Shown in pieces: positions 26,690-34,770 of a stretch of 64,000 nucleotides of DNA. This DNA is from Pseudomonadota bacterium. Lineage in GTDB: Bacteria; Pseudomonadota; Alphaproteobacteria; Rhizobiales; Rhizobiaceae. Position 1 is the stretch's first letter. Each line of letters begins with the position of its first letter. Where the stretch lies: the NCBI GenBank assembly GCA_023457435.1, contig JAEWLS010000028.1:67541-131540 (forward strand), written 5' to 3'. The notes under the pieces were generated by a model. It worked only from the letters and a program-made list of their open reading frames with translations. It was not told the DNA's origin and did no database searches. A program made the position numbers and the translations under genes.

Positions 26690-26717
26690 GTCCGTGGCAT
26701 AAGCGGTGTCCGCAGTG

Positions 26718-26804
26718 GTTTACACATCTGGGCTGCGCAACTCAGGTTTTCGTGCGCCCATAGGGGCTTACGAGCTTGTTGACGCATGTAGTTGCGCATT
26801 AAAA
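26718..26804. repeat. right end of the dinB island
   Basis: GTTTACACATCTGG (26718-26731) is the exact inverse of 12827-12840. TGCGCAACT (26734-26742) and AGTTGCGCA (26790-26798) form a 9 bp inverted pair, and TGCGCATTAAAA (26793-26804) mirrors the left terminus with 2 mismatches. Several similar GCGCA-type motifs within 90 bp look like an array of recombinase-binding sites. Confidence 0.8.
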
Positions 26805-27563
26805 TTCCTGGCGAAGGTGGCGTCCGACCTCGACAAGCCGCGCGGATTCGCCGTCATCGGCAGGGACGAGGCGGTGTCGTTCCTCGCCGCCCAGCCGGTG
26901 ACGCTGATCTGGGGCGTCGGAAAGGCCTTCGCCGGCACGCTCGAGCGCGACGGCATCCGCACCATCGGCCAGATCCAGTCGGCCGACCGCGGCGACCTCA
27001 TGCGGCGCTACGGCTCGATGGGCGACCGGCTCTGGCGCCTCTCGCGCGGCATCGACGATCGCAAGGTCGACCCGCGCCACGACGCCAAGACGGTTTCGGC
27101 CGAAACCACGTTCGACACCGACCTCGCCAGCCTCGACGACCTCGTCCCGGTGCTGCGCCGCCTCGCCGAACGGGTTTCCACGCGGCTGAAGAAGGCGTCG
27201 CTGGCCGGCCGCACCATCGTCTTGAAACTGAAGTCGGCTGACTTCAAGATTCGGACCCGCAACCGCCAGCTCGCGGACCCGACGCGGCTCGCCGACCGCA
27301 TCTTCAGCACGGGCCTCGATCTGCTGCGACGCGAAGCCGACGGCACCCGCTATCGCCTCATCGGTGTAGGCGTGTCGGACCTTTCTGACGATGCCCGCGC
27401 CGATCCACCCGATCTGGTCGACGTCGGCGCTCGCAAGCGCGCGCTTGCCGAAGGCGCGGTGGACGCGCTGCGCGCCAGGTTCGGCGGGACTGCGATCGAG
27501 ACCGGCTACACGTTCGGTCGCGGGCGCCCGGGACGCGAGCCGCGACCAGACGTCGACGAATAG
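26805..27563 (+). pseudogene. dinB: host DNA polymerase IV, 3' part (split by island)
   Basis: The remainder of the host dinB: FLAKVASDLDKPRGFAVIGR, TLIWGVGKAFAGTLERDGI (helix-hairpin-helix), SRGIDDRKVDPRHDAKTVSA and the little-finger domain to LSDDARADPPDLVDVGARKR. The codon frame matches the 5' part exactly at TTC. An ATG at 26706 in island DNA opens a frame into it but would give a polymerase without catalytic residues. It converges on the CPBP gene, its stop 1 bp from that gene's stop. Confidence 0.93.
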
Positions 27564-27564
27564 A

Positions 27565-28401
27565 TCAGAAGAGCTGGCCGCGGATGGTCAGCGCGGTGAG
27601 GTCCATCGCCAGTGCCACGCCGGCATGCAGCAGCACGCCGAAGACAATCGACCCTGTCCGCAGGGAAAGGAAGCCGAGCACGACCCCGGCGATCAGCGCA
27701 CCGGTGGCTTCGGCCGGCGGCTTGCCGAAATGCAGCATCACGTAGGGGATGAGCGGCAGCACTATTGCCCAGGCGCCGAACCGATGCTTGGCCGCATGGA
27801 TGAGGACGCCCCGGAAGAAGAACTCGATGGCGATGAACTGCACTAGGTAGGCGCCTTCGAAAACCGCGAAGCGCGGCCAGAGCGCTTCCCCTGCGGGCGG
27901 TTTGTAGAACGGATAGTAGTCGGCCAGACCCGGTATCAGTGCCGCACCGAGGACGATGAGCGGCAGCATGAACGCGAGCAGCGCGAGGTAGACGACCCTG
28001 TCGCGACCGTGGCCGGCGCGCAGGCCGAACTCGCTGAGCCGTCCGCCCGTCGCGACGATGCAGACCGCCGGCGCGACGAGGAAGCAGACCACGGTCCCCG
28101 CCGCCCACCACAGCAGCAGGCGGAACGACCCGCCGTCGGCTGCGGCAAAGTACTGGTAGAGGTCGCGCGCCGGCTGCTCGAACCCGAGGACCCAGAGCAG
28201 CGTGGGCAGACCGGCACCCATGTCGACGACGAGATAGTGCTGCACCAGAAGTGCAAGCGCGCAGACGAGGATTACCCACAGGAGACGGCGGTCCGCGTCG
28301 CGATCCGGCGTCGGCCAGTTCGGCGCCGCGGCCGCGTTGGCGTCGGAGATTGATTGCCGGATGGCCTGGGCAACGGCCTTTGCGCGCGAAACGAAGGTCA
28401 A
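27565..28401 (-). CDS. CPBP family intramembrane metalloprotease
   Basis: A 278-residue integral membrane protein with about 7-8 hydrophobic segments. The Abi/CPBP (Rce1-like) motifs are present: IEFFFRG (EExxxR-like, with one E replaced), YVMLHFGKP (FxxxH) and a final LLHAGVALAMDL His. Such proteases cut substrates within the membrane; some process peptides or give bacteriocin immunity. The first glutamate pair reads E-F rather than E-E, so activity should be treated with caution. Role unknown. Confidence 0.85.
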   Translation of the reverse strand: MTFVSRAKAVAQAIRQSISDANAAAAPNWPTPDRDADRRLLWVILVCALALLVQHYLVVDMGAGLPTLLWVLGFEQPARDLYQYFAAADGGSFRLLLWWAAGTVVCFLVAPAVCIVATGGRLSEFGLRAGHGRDRVVYLALLAFMLPLIVLGAALIPGLADYYPFYKPPAGEALWPRFAVFEGAYLVQFIAIEFFFRGVLIHAAKHRFGAWAIVLPLIPYVMLHFGKPPAEATGALIAGVVLGFLSLRTGSIVFGVLLHAGVALAMDLTALTIRGQLF

Positions 28402-28428
28402 GCTCGGCGCTTCATGTCGAGAAGACGA

Positions 28429-28504
<76 letters not shown>

Positions 28505-28671
28505 GCCGGGTGCAGGGACGTGAGCCGTCCGTGCAGGTGCGCGCATATAGCTTCTGCCGTACGGCGTGTCCACCCCCGCGAGGGTGTGTTTCGAAAGACA
28601 CGGCCAACCGCGACAAACCGTCCACATGCCAGTCCACGTCTTGTAAGAGCCGGCCTGCGCGATTAAGTCAG

Positions 28672-28780
28672 CCTCACTGACGCATATCCTCCTCCCATGC
28701 GTCGGTGCCGGGCGGCGAATCCTCCTCCCTCGCTGCCCACCCAAACTAAGCCCGCGGATCCTCCCCCGCGGGCTTATTTG
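28672..28780 (+). ncRNA. cuckoo/CcsR-type small RNA with anti-Shine-Dalgarno loops
   Basis: Three hairpins in a row. Hairpin 1: stem CACTGACGCAT (28675-28685) with ATGCGTCGGTG (28697-28707), loop ATCCTCCTCCC. Hairpin 2: 9 bp stem 28710-28718 with 28730-28738, the identical loop ATCCTCCTCCC. Hairpin 3: an 11 bp terminator stem TAAGCCCGCGG/CCGCGGGCTTA (28747-28757, 28766-28776), loop ATCCTCCC, followed by TTT. Duplicate stem-loops presenting CCUCCUCCC plus a terminator define the alphaproteobacterial 'cuckoo' RNAs (CcsR of Rhodobacter, alpha-r14 of Sinorhizobium), stress-induced RNAs. CTTGTA at 28640 and GATTAA at 28661 could be promoter elements, but this is weak. Confidence 0.85.
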
Positions 28781-28789
28781 GATCCGCAC

Positions 28790-29692
28790 TCATGCGAAGA
28801 GCGTGCCTTCCGCGGCGAGGACGACGTTCCCGCCGATCCGCGCCGCCCGTGTCCGTCCCCCGGCGATTTCCATCTCGAGGCGCAGGCGCGACGGCCGGCC
28901 CATCTCGAAGCCCTGTTCGATCACGCCGGTCCAGGGGCCGTCCACGGGCTCGTCGAATGCCACTATGGCGCCGGAGAAGGCGGCGAGAGCCGAACCTGTC
29001 GCCGGGTCCTCGTAGCTTTTCGCACCGCCGGTGAACATGCGCGCGCGGAAGGCGGCGTCGCCGTCGGTACGAACGTAGACGTAGGCCGACGCCGGGACGC
29101 CGTTGCCGCGGTCAGGCGCGATCTCGCGCCACCGGCGCGGGTCGAGGGACGCCTTCGCCAGCGCCGCGGCGCTCGACACCGGCACGCAGACATAGGGGAC
29201 GCCTGCCGACCAGGCGGAGACCACGTGGTTCTCGAAGCCGAGATCGGCGGGAAGAAGCCCGAGCGCCTCCGCCGTCATCTCCGCGGCAGCGGTAAGCGCC
29301 AACGGCGCCGAGAGCTCCGGCAGGTCGAATTCCGCGAAGTCTGCGTCCCCGCCGAGCTTCACCGCGCAGCGTACGTCGCCGATCTTCTCCTCCAGAACCA
29401 GCACGGAGGTTCCCTGCCGTCCGCCGCGGCGCGCCAGCGCCACCGCGCTGCCGACGGTCGGATGCCCGGCAAACGGCATCTCGAAATTGGGCGTGAAGAT
29501 GCGGATCGCCGCGAGATGCGCCGGGTTCTTCGGGCGCATTGCGAACACGGTTTCGGACAGGTTGAACTCGGCCGCGATGCGCTGCATGCGCCCGGCATCG
29601 AGGTCGTCGCACTCGTAGACGATGGCGAGCGGATTGCCCTCGAGAACGGTATCGGTGAACACGTCGAGGATCTGGTAGGGGTGTCGTGCCAT
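28790..29692 (-). CDS. PhzF family isomerase-like protein
   Basis: A 300-residue protein of the PhzF/diaminopimelate-epimerase fold: YQILDVFTDTVLEGNPLAIV, EFNLSETVFA (catalytic-type Glu), RIFTPNFEMPFAGHPTVGSA, and in the second half SYEDPATGSALAAFSGAIV. These are the family's hallmark motifs. Most PhzF-like proteins outside phenazine clusters have unknown substrates, and there are no phenazine genes here. Start ATG at 29692; an upstream in-frame Met (MAWRRP) is possible. The minus strand below its stop holds the sRNA terminator hairpin. Confidence 0.9.
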   Translation of the reverse strand: MARHPYQILDVFTDTVLEGNPLAIVYECDDLDAGRMQRIAAEFNLSETVFAMRPKNPAHLAAIRIFTPNFEMPFAGHPTVGSAVALARRGGRQGTSVLVLEEKIGDVRCAVKLGGDADFAEFDLPELSAPLALTAAAEMTAEALGLLPADLGFENHVVSAWSAGVPYVCVPVSSAAALAKASLDPRRWREIAPDRGNGVPASAYVYVRTDGDAAFRARMFTGGAKSYEDPATGSALAAFSGAIVAFDEPVDGPWTGVIEQGFEMGRPSRLRLEMEIAGGRTRAARIGGNVVLAAEGTLFA

Positions 29693-29851
29693 CGGCCGTC
29701 TCCATGCCATGGCCACATGGCCAAGATTTAATTTGTATTTCGGGCTCCGAGCCCCGACCTTCGTACCTGTAGGGACCGAAGTCGCAAGCCGCCGCGACCG
29801 CGCATGCCAACGGGCTTGCGCCGATGGTAAGAGCCGGATGGACCGTTCCGC

Positions 29852-31198
29852 ATGGACCAGATAGTCGCCAAAGCCAAACCAGTTGCCGAGCCCGACGTAG
29901 CGGCGGCGCTCGGCCTGTCCAGCCGCAGGCGTACCGGCCGCCGGCTGCTCTGGCCGCTGCTCCTCCTGCTGGCCGCCGCCGGGCTCGGCGCAGGCGCATG
30001 GTTCTGGTTCGCCCAGCCGGCCGAGACCGTGCGCTTCGCGACGACCGTGGCCGCGCGCGGCAGTCTGGTCGTGGAAGTCGCCGCCACGGGCAATTTGAAG
30101 CCGCTGACCCAGGTCGACGTCTCGACCGAACTTTCGGGCGTCGTCCGCTCCGTCGAGGTCGAGGAGAATGCTCGCGTCAGGAAGGGTGACGTTCTCGCCA
30201 GGCTCGACACGACCCGCATCGAGGCACAGATCGAGCGGGCCGCCGCCAGCGTGAAGGCCGCGCAGGCGCGCGTCGGGGAAGCAACCGTGACGCGCACCGA
30301 GGCCGAGCAGGCCTTCGGCCGCGCCGAACAGCTGTCGGCCCGCGGCATGGTGGCCGAACAGGCGCTCGACACCGCACGCGCCGCGCGCGACCGCGGCGCT
30401 AGCGCGGTCGAGACCGCTGAGGCCAATCTGGCCGTCGCCGAGGCCGACCTGAAGCTGCAGCAGGCGGAGCTTGCGAAAAGCACGATCTACGCGCCGATCG
30501 ACGGCATCGTGCTGACCCGCTCCGTCAATCCGGGCCAGACCGTGTCGGCCTCGACTCAGGCACCAGTCCTGTTCGTCATCGCCGAAAATCTCGAAACCAT
30601 GCAGCTCAACGCGGCGATCGACGAGGCCGACATCGGCGCCGTCACGAAAGGCCAGAAGGCCCGCTTCACCGTCGACGCCTTTCCGGAACGTCGCTTCGAC
30701 GCCACCATCCGCGATCTTGCCTTCGCCTCCGTCACGACCGAGGGCGTGGTGACCTACCAAGCCAAGCTCGACGTCGATAATGCCGAGCTGCTGTTGCGCC
30801 CAGGCATGACCGCGACGGTCAACATCGTGACCCGCCAGGATGACGGCGCGCTGCTTGTTCCGTCAGCCGCCTTCCGCTTCACCCCGCCGGTGCAGGAGAC
30901 CAGCAGCTTCTCGCTTCGCGACCTGTTCAGCCCGCAGCGCTTCGGTCCGCGGTTCGGGCAGCAGCGAAGCGGCGGCGGCCGCGCCGTGTACGTGCTCGAG
31001 GACGGTCAGCCGGTGCGAAAGCCCGTCGAGATCGGCGCCACGGCCGGCGACATGACCGAGATCAGATCCGGCATCGAGGAGGGCGACCGCGTGGTCACCG
31101 GCATCGCGCGCCAGGGAGACCGCGCCGGCCGCAACGGTGAGCAACGTCAGAACCAGCGCGGCAGCGGCGCTCAACAGCCCGCGGCACGTGCGCCGTGA
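29852..31198 (+). CDS. MacA-like periplasmic adaptor (membrane fusion protein)
   Basis: A 448-residue adaptor with one N-terminal membrane anchor (LLWPLLLLLAAAGLGAGAWF). A biotinyl-lipoyl half-motif follows (GNLKPLTQVDVSTELSGVVR), a long helical hairpin with Ala/Glu heptads (residues about 115-220), the second lipoyl half (STIYAPIDGIVLTRSVNPGQ) and beta-barrel. The C-terminal 40 residues are polar and Gln/Arg-rich. It connects an inner-membrane MacB-type transporter with an outer-membrane channel for efflux of peptides or small molecules. Its stop overlaps the ATPase start (GTGA). Confidence 0.9.
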   Translation: MDQIVAKAKPVAEPDVAAALGLSSRRRTGRRLLWPLLLLLAAAGLGAGAWFWFAQPAETVRFATTVAARGSLVVEVAATGNLKPLTQVDVSTELSGVVRSVEVEENARVRKGDVLARLDTTRIEAQIERAAASVKAAQARVGEATVTRTEAEQAFGRAEQLSARGMVAEQALDTARAARDRGASAVETAEANLAVAEADLKLQQAELAKSTIYAPIDGIVLTRSVNPGQTVSASTQAPVLFVIAENLETMQLNAAIDEADIGAVTKGQKARFTVDAFPERRFDATIRDLAFASVTTEGVVTYQAKLDVDNAELLLRPGMTATVNIVTRQDDGALLVPSAAFRFTPPVQETSSFSLRDLFSPQRFGPRFGQQRSGGGRAVYVLEDGQPVRKPVEIGATAGDMTEIRSGIEEGDRVVTGIARQGDRAGRNGEQRQNQRGSGAQQPAARAP

Positions 31199-31932
31199 CC
31201 GCCCAGCCGCCTCGCCGCGCTTTCGAGCCGCAGCCGCGGGCGCCTCTGCTCGCGTTCGACAAGGTCTGGAAGACGTACGGCGCTGGCGAGGCGCGCGTCG
31301 ATGCCCTGGCTGGCGTCGATCTTCAGGTGATGCCGGGCGAGTTCGTCGCGATCATGGGGCCGTCCGGTTCGGGCAAGTCGACCGCGATGAACATCATCGG
31401 CTGCCTCGATACGCCGAGCGCTGGCACCTATGCGTTTCGTGGCGTTGACGCGGGCAGGCTCGACCGCGGCCGCCGTGCCGTTCTGCGCAATCATTTCATC
31501 GGCTTCGTCTTCCAGGGCTACAATCTCCTGCCGCGCACCACGGCGGTGGAGAACGTCGAACTGCCGCTGGTCTACCGCGGCGTACCGGCCCGCCAGCGCC
31601 GCCAGCGCGCGCTGGAAGCGCTCGCCCAGGTGGGACTCGCCGGCCGCGCCGACCATACGCCAGCCGAACTCTCCGGCGGTCAGCAGCAGCGCGTCGCCAT
31701 CGCCCGTGCCATCGTGACCCGCCCCGCCCTGCTGGTGGCCGACGAGCCGACCGGAAATCTGGACACCGCACGCAGCCACGAGATCATGGACCTGCTGACC
31801 GGGCTGAACGACGAGCACGGCCTTACCATCCTGATCGTCACCCACGAGAGCGACATCGCCTCGTATGCGGCACGCAACGTCTCGTTCCTCGACGGCAATA
31901 TCGTTTCGGACACGCTGCGCGAGGTGGCCTGA
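31195..31932 (+). CDS. MacB/LolD-type ABC ATPase
   Basis: A 245-residue ATPase with GTG start overlapping the adaptor stop. Walker A GPSGSGKST, Q-loop GFVFQGYNLLPRTTAVENVE, signature LSGGQQQRVAIARAIV, Walker B LLVADEPTGNLD, H-loop IVTHES. This is the LolD/MacB subfamily driving mechanotransmission transport rather than translocation across the membrane. Coupled to the permease by a 1 bp overlap. Confidence 0.94.
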   Translation: MTAQPPRRAFEPQPRAPLLAFDKVWKTYGAGEARVDALAGVDLQVMPGEFVAIMGPSGSGKSTAMNIIGCLDTPSAGTYAFRGVDAGRLDRGRRAVLRNHFIGFVFQGYNLLPRTTAVENVELPLVYRGVPARQRRQRALEALAQVGLAGRADHTPAELSGGQQQRVAIARAIVTRPALLVADEPTGNLDTARSHEIMDLLTGLNDEHGLTILIVTHESDIASYAARNVSFLDGNIVSDTLREVA

Positions 31933-33140
31933 TGTTCTGGGAGACGGTTCGCCTCGCCCTGCGCTCCGTGCGTCGCAATGCGCTGCGCTCCTTCCTGACG
32001 TTGCTCGGCATCGTCATCGGCGTCGCCGCGGTCATCGCCATGATCACCATCGGCAGCGGCACGACGGCCAAGGTGAAAGGCGATATTGCCAAACTCGGCT
32101 CGAACCTGCTGGTCGTCAACGCCGTGCGGCCGGCTCGCGGCGGCGGCGCGAACTTCGATTTCCAGCGCCTCGGCGACACCGATTTGGACGCCTTGCGCAA
32201 AGGGCTCGAGGACGTCACCGCCGTTTCCGCCGCGGCGCAGCGCCAGCAGCGCATCGTCTACGGCGCGCAGAACATGACTGTCGGCGTAACCGGCACCGAC
32301 AATGATTACTTCATCGCCCGCGACTGGCGCATCGTTGCCGGGCGGGAGTTCACCGAGTCGGAGCTGCGCGGCGGGGCGCCGGTTTGCCTGCTCGGCGCGA
32401 CGGTGCGCACCGAGCTGTTCGGGGCCGGCAATCCGGTCGACGATCTGATCCGGATCGGCCGTACCAGTTGCACCATCGTCGGCATGCTGGAGGCCAAGGG
32501 GACGTCCGGCTTCGGCCAGGACCAGGACAACGTCGTGCTGATGCCGCTCTCGGCCTACCAGCGCCGTGTCGCCGGCAACCGCAACATCGACGCGATTTAC
32601 GTCTCGGCTGCCGATGGGATCCCGACTTCGGAGGTGCTGGCCGACATCGAGGCGATCATGCGGGACGCTAGACGCCTGACGCCTGGCCAGGACGACAATT
32701 TCTCGGTGCGCGACATGACCCAGGTGGCCGACGCCATGGCGAGCACCACCACGGTCATGACCGGCATGCTCGGCGCGCTCGCGGGCGTCTCCCTTCTTGT
32801 CGGCGGCATCGGCATCATGAACATCATGCTCGTGTCGGTCACCGAGCGCACGCGCGAGATCGGCATCCGCCTCGCCATCGGCGCACACGAACGTCATATC
32901 CTGACGCAGTTCCTTGTCGAGGCGACGGTGCTGTCCATCATCGGAGGGATCGTCGGTATCCTGCTAGGCCTCGGTATCGCCGGCGCGGCCACCGCCGCGC
33001 TCGCGATCCCGTTCACGCCGTCGCCGGCGGTCATTCTGCTCGCCGTCGGCTTTTCCGGCCTCATCGGGATCGTATTCGGCTTCTTCCCGGCACTGCGCGG
33101 CGCCCGCCTCAATCCGATCGACGCCCTCAGGCACGAGTAG
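31932..33140 (+). CDS. MacB-type ABC permease
   Basis: A 402-residue permease of the FtsX/MacB superfamily: one N-terminal transmembrane segment (LRSFLTLLGIVIGVAAVIAM), a large periplasmic domain of about 220 residues (MacB_PCD), and three C-terminal segments (VSLLVGGIGIMNIMLVSVTE, the characteristic RTREIGIRLAIGAHERHILT coupling region). With the two preceding genes it forms a MacAB-like tripartite efflux or lipoprotein-handling system. No outer-membrane factor is encoded here. Confidence 0.93.
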   Translation: MFWETVRLALRSVRRNALRSFLTLLGIVIGVAAVIAMITIGSGTTAKVKGDIAKLGSNLLVVNAVRPARGGGANFDFQRLGDTDLDALRKGLEDVTAVSAAAQRQQRIVYGAQNMTVGVTGTDNDYFIARDWRIVAGREFTESELRGGAPVCLLGATVRTELFGAGNPVDDLIRIGRTSCTIVGMLEAKGTSGFGQDQDNVVLMPLSAYQRRVAGNRNIDAIYVSAADGIPTSEVLADIEAIMRDARRLTPGQDDNFSVRDMTQVADAMASTTTVMTGMLGALAGVSLLVGGIGIMNIMLVSVTERTREIGIRLAIGAHERHILTQFLVEATVLSIIGGIVGILLGLGIAGAATAALAIPFTPSPAVILLAVGFSGLIGIVFGFFPALRGARLNPIDALRHE

Positions 33141-33182
33141 CCAAAGCAGAGTGTCCGCCCGGGGAAGCCCGCCACACGGCTT

Positions 33183-33665
33183 CTAATATGGCCGCCCGTC
33201 CTTGTGCGCGTAGACCCACTTGCCGTCTGCATCCAGCGAGGCCTGCAGATCGTCGTTCGGGTAGCTTCCTTCGTCGCCGGGCGTTCTGTCGCCGACCTCG
33301 AGATAGACGACCTCGGACGAACTCCGGTTGACCAACTGGTGCGCGACACCGGCAGCCGGGAATCCGGCACACATTCCTGGGCTGAGCTCCACCTCGCCGC
33401 GGTCGGTGACAAGGGTTGCCGTGCCGGAAACCACGTACACGAACTCATCCTGCTTGCTGTGCCGGTGAAGCAGTGCGGACTCCCCGCCGGGCTTCAGCGT
33501 CGTAAGGTTCACCCCAAAGTTCTTCAGACCGAACAGATCGCCGAGCGGACGCTTCAGGCGCCCGCCCATGCGGCTGAAGAACGGCTCCGGATAGGTCGAC
33601 GGCTTGGTGCGCAGCGGCGCGTCTGCGGCTATCATCGCTAGCAGCTTCGAAGGATTGTCGGACAT
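33183..33665 (-). CDS. cupin-domain protein
   Basis: A 160-residue protein with a single cupin barrel: KPGGESALLHRHSKQDEFVY contains the HxHx4E metal-binding motif, and GMCAGFPAAGVAHQLVNRSS contributes the later His. The start is at 33665 (MSDNPSK). Divergent from the aromatic operon, and so possibly functionally linked, but cupin substrates cannot be predicted. Confidence 0.88.
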   Translation of the reverse strand: MSDNPSKLLAMIAADAPLRTKPSTYPEPFFSRMGGRLKRPLGDLFGLKNFGVNLTTLKPGGESALLHRHSKQDEFVYVVSGTATLVTDRGEVELSPGMCAGFPAAGVAHQLVNRSSSEVVYLEVGDRTPGDEGSYPNDDLQASLDADGKWVYAHKDGRPY

Positions 33666-33801
33666 GTCACGCCTCTTTCCCAAAGCGACGATGTTGCTGG
33701 AAGGCCGCCAGGTTGGGTGGTGCCAGATCGGACCGATTTCTTGACACTGCACAGCGCCGCAGATACTTAACGCATTAACTAACGACCCCTGGGAGGATGG
33801 C

Positions 33802-34770
33802 GTGAAGCTTGCCAGTTACCGGCACGGCGATGCCGATCGCATCGGCTTCGAGCACAATGGCCTCCTCTACGATGTGAACTTGGCCCTGCAGGCCGCTTCG
33901 CGGCCCGAGCGTTACGCGACGATGATGGCACTGATCGAGGACGGTGAGCGCGGTCGCAGCGAGCTCGACGCGGCATGCCGCTTCGTGCGCTCCAACCCCG
34001 ACGCTGTCAGGGGCACGCCGCAATCCGAGGTGCGCTGGCATCCGCCCGTGCGCAAGCCCTACAAGATCGCCGGCATCGCGCTCAACAATTCGGCCAGCGA
34101 TGCGCGCAAGATCAGCGCCCCCAACCACCCCATGTTCTTCCTGAAGCCGGCGTCCTGCCTCGTCGGCCACGGCGAGCCGATCCGTGTGCGTGACTATTAC
34201 GGCTCGGTCCATCCCGAGCCCGAACTCGCGGTGATCATCGCCAAGGAATGCCGCGACGTTCCCGTCGAGAACGCCCTCGACGTGGTCTACGGTTACTCCA
34301 TCCTCAACGACATGACCGGCAACGCCATGCGTGCCGAGGACATGGTCCACTATTACGCGCTCTATCCCTCGAAGGACGATCCGAACGTCGTTGAGAAGCG
34401 CGAACAGCACCTGTCCTACGCGGCGCGTTACAAGGGCTCCGACACGTTCGGCCCGATGGGTCCTTGGCTCGTCACCAGGGACGAGGTGCCGGACCCGCAT
34501 GCGCTTGAGGTCCGCGCCTGGCACAAGGACGAGGTGATCGCCGAGGACTCGACGGCCTACTACACCTACGGCGTGCCGCAGATCATCGCCTGGATCACCC
34601 GCTTCCACACGCTGTGGCCCGGCGACGTCATCTCGATGGGCACCGCGTTCCGGCCGCAGGCTGGCGGTAAGCGCAGCCTGCACCTTGCCAACATCAACGC
34701 ACTTGGCGGTCCGGTCGCAGTCGAGATAAGCGGGCTCGGGCGGCTCGAGAACCCGGTGGTCAAGGAATGA
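33802..34770 (+). CDS. fumarylacetoacetate hydrolase family protein
   Basis: A 322-residue FAH-fold enzyme, GTG start with GGGAGG 5 bases upstream. Metal-site motifs: HPEPELAVIIAKECRDVPVE (the conserved ExE) and YGYSILNDMTGNAM (ND). Family members hydrolyse or hydrate acylpyruvates and 2-oxo-4-enoates at the end of meta-cleavage pathways. First gene of an operon of five with overlapping or near-touching ends; the next start overlaps its stop (ATGA). Confidence 0.9.
   Translation: MKLASYRHGDADRIGFEHNGLLYDVNLALQAASRPERYATMMALIEDGERGRSELDAACRFVRSNPDAVRGTPQSEVRWHPPVRKPYKIAGIALNNSASDARKISAPNHPMFFLKPASCLVGHGEPIRVRDYYGSVHPEPELAVIIAKECRDVPVENALDVVYGYSILNDMTGNAMRAEDMVHYYALYPSKDDPNVVEKREQHLSYAARYKGSDTFGPMGPWLVTRDEVPDPHALEVRAWHKDEVIAEDSTAYYTYGVPQIIAWITRFHTLWPGDVISMGTAFRPQAGGKRSLHLANINALGGPVAVEISGLGRLENPVVKE

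Larger units (their letters stand above)
12808..26804. mobile_element. 14.0 kb island inserted in dinB
   Basis: The boundaries are defined by the broken dinB: the left host sequence ends TACTGCAAG and the right resumes TTCCTGGCG. The outermost 12 bases at each end are inverted copies with 10/12 matches (TTCTAACGCGCA against TTTTAATGCGCA). A longer perfect 14 bp inverted repeat lies inside. The only direct repeat at the junctions is AAGTTC (12805-12810) against AAATTC (26802-26807), so there is no ordinary target duplication. Cargo: a full dinB, a methyltransferase, an imuB tail, a DUF4385 pseudogene, an iron-type ABC importer, arsR, AAA+/M41 genes and an XRE regulator. No integrase, transposase or resolvase is recognisable, so the element is decayed or moved by functions supplied in trans. 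Confidence 0.85.

Noticed and set aside
12805..26807. A perfect target-site duplication flanking the island
   Set aside because: Only TTC, or AAGTTC against AAATTC with a mismatch, is repeated; this is too short and imperfect to claim a duplication.
26706..27563. Treating the 3' dinB part as a working gene from ATG 26706
   Set aside because: It lacks both catalytic acidic motifs of a Y-family polymerase; the first 33 codons are island-end sequence.
28697..29731. A 344-residue plus-strand frame opposite the PhzF-like gene
   Set aside because: Arg/His/Gly-rich composition with no domain; it is the antisense of a clear PhzF-like gene and also covers the small RNA.
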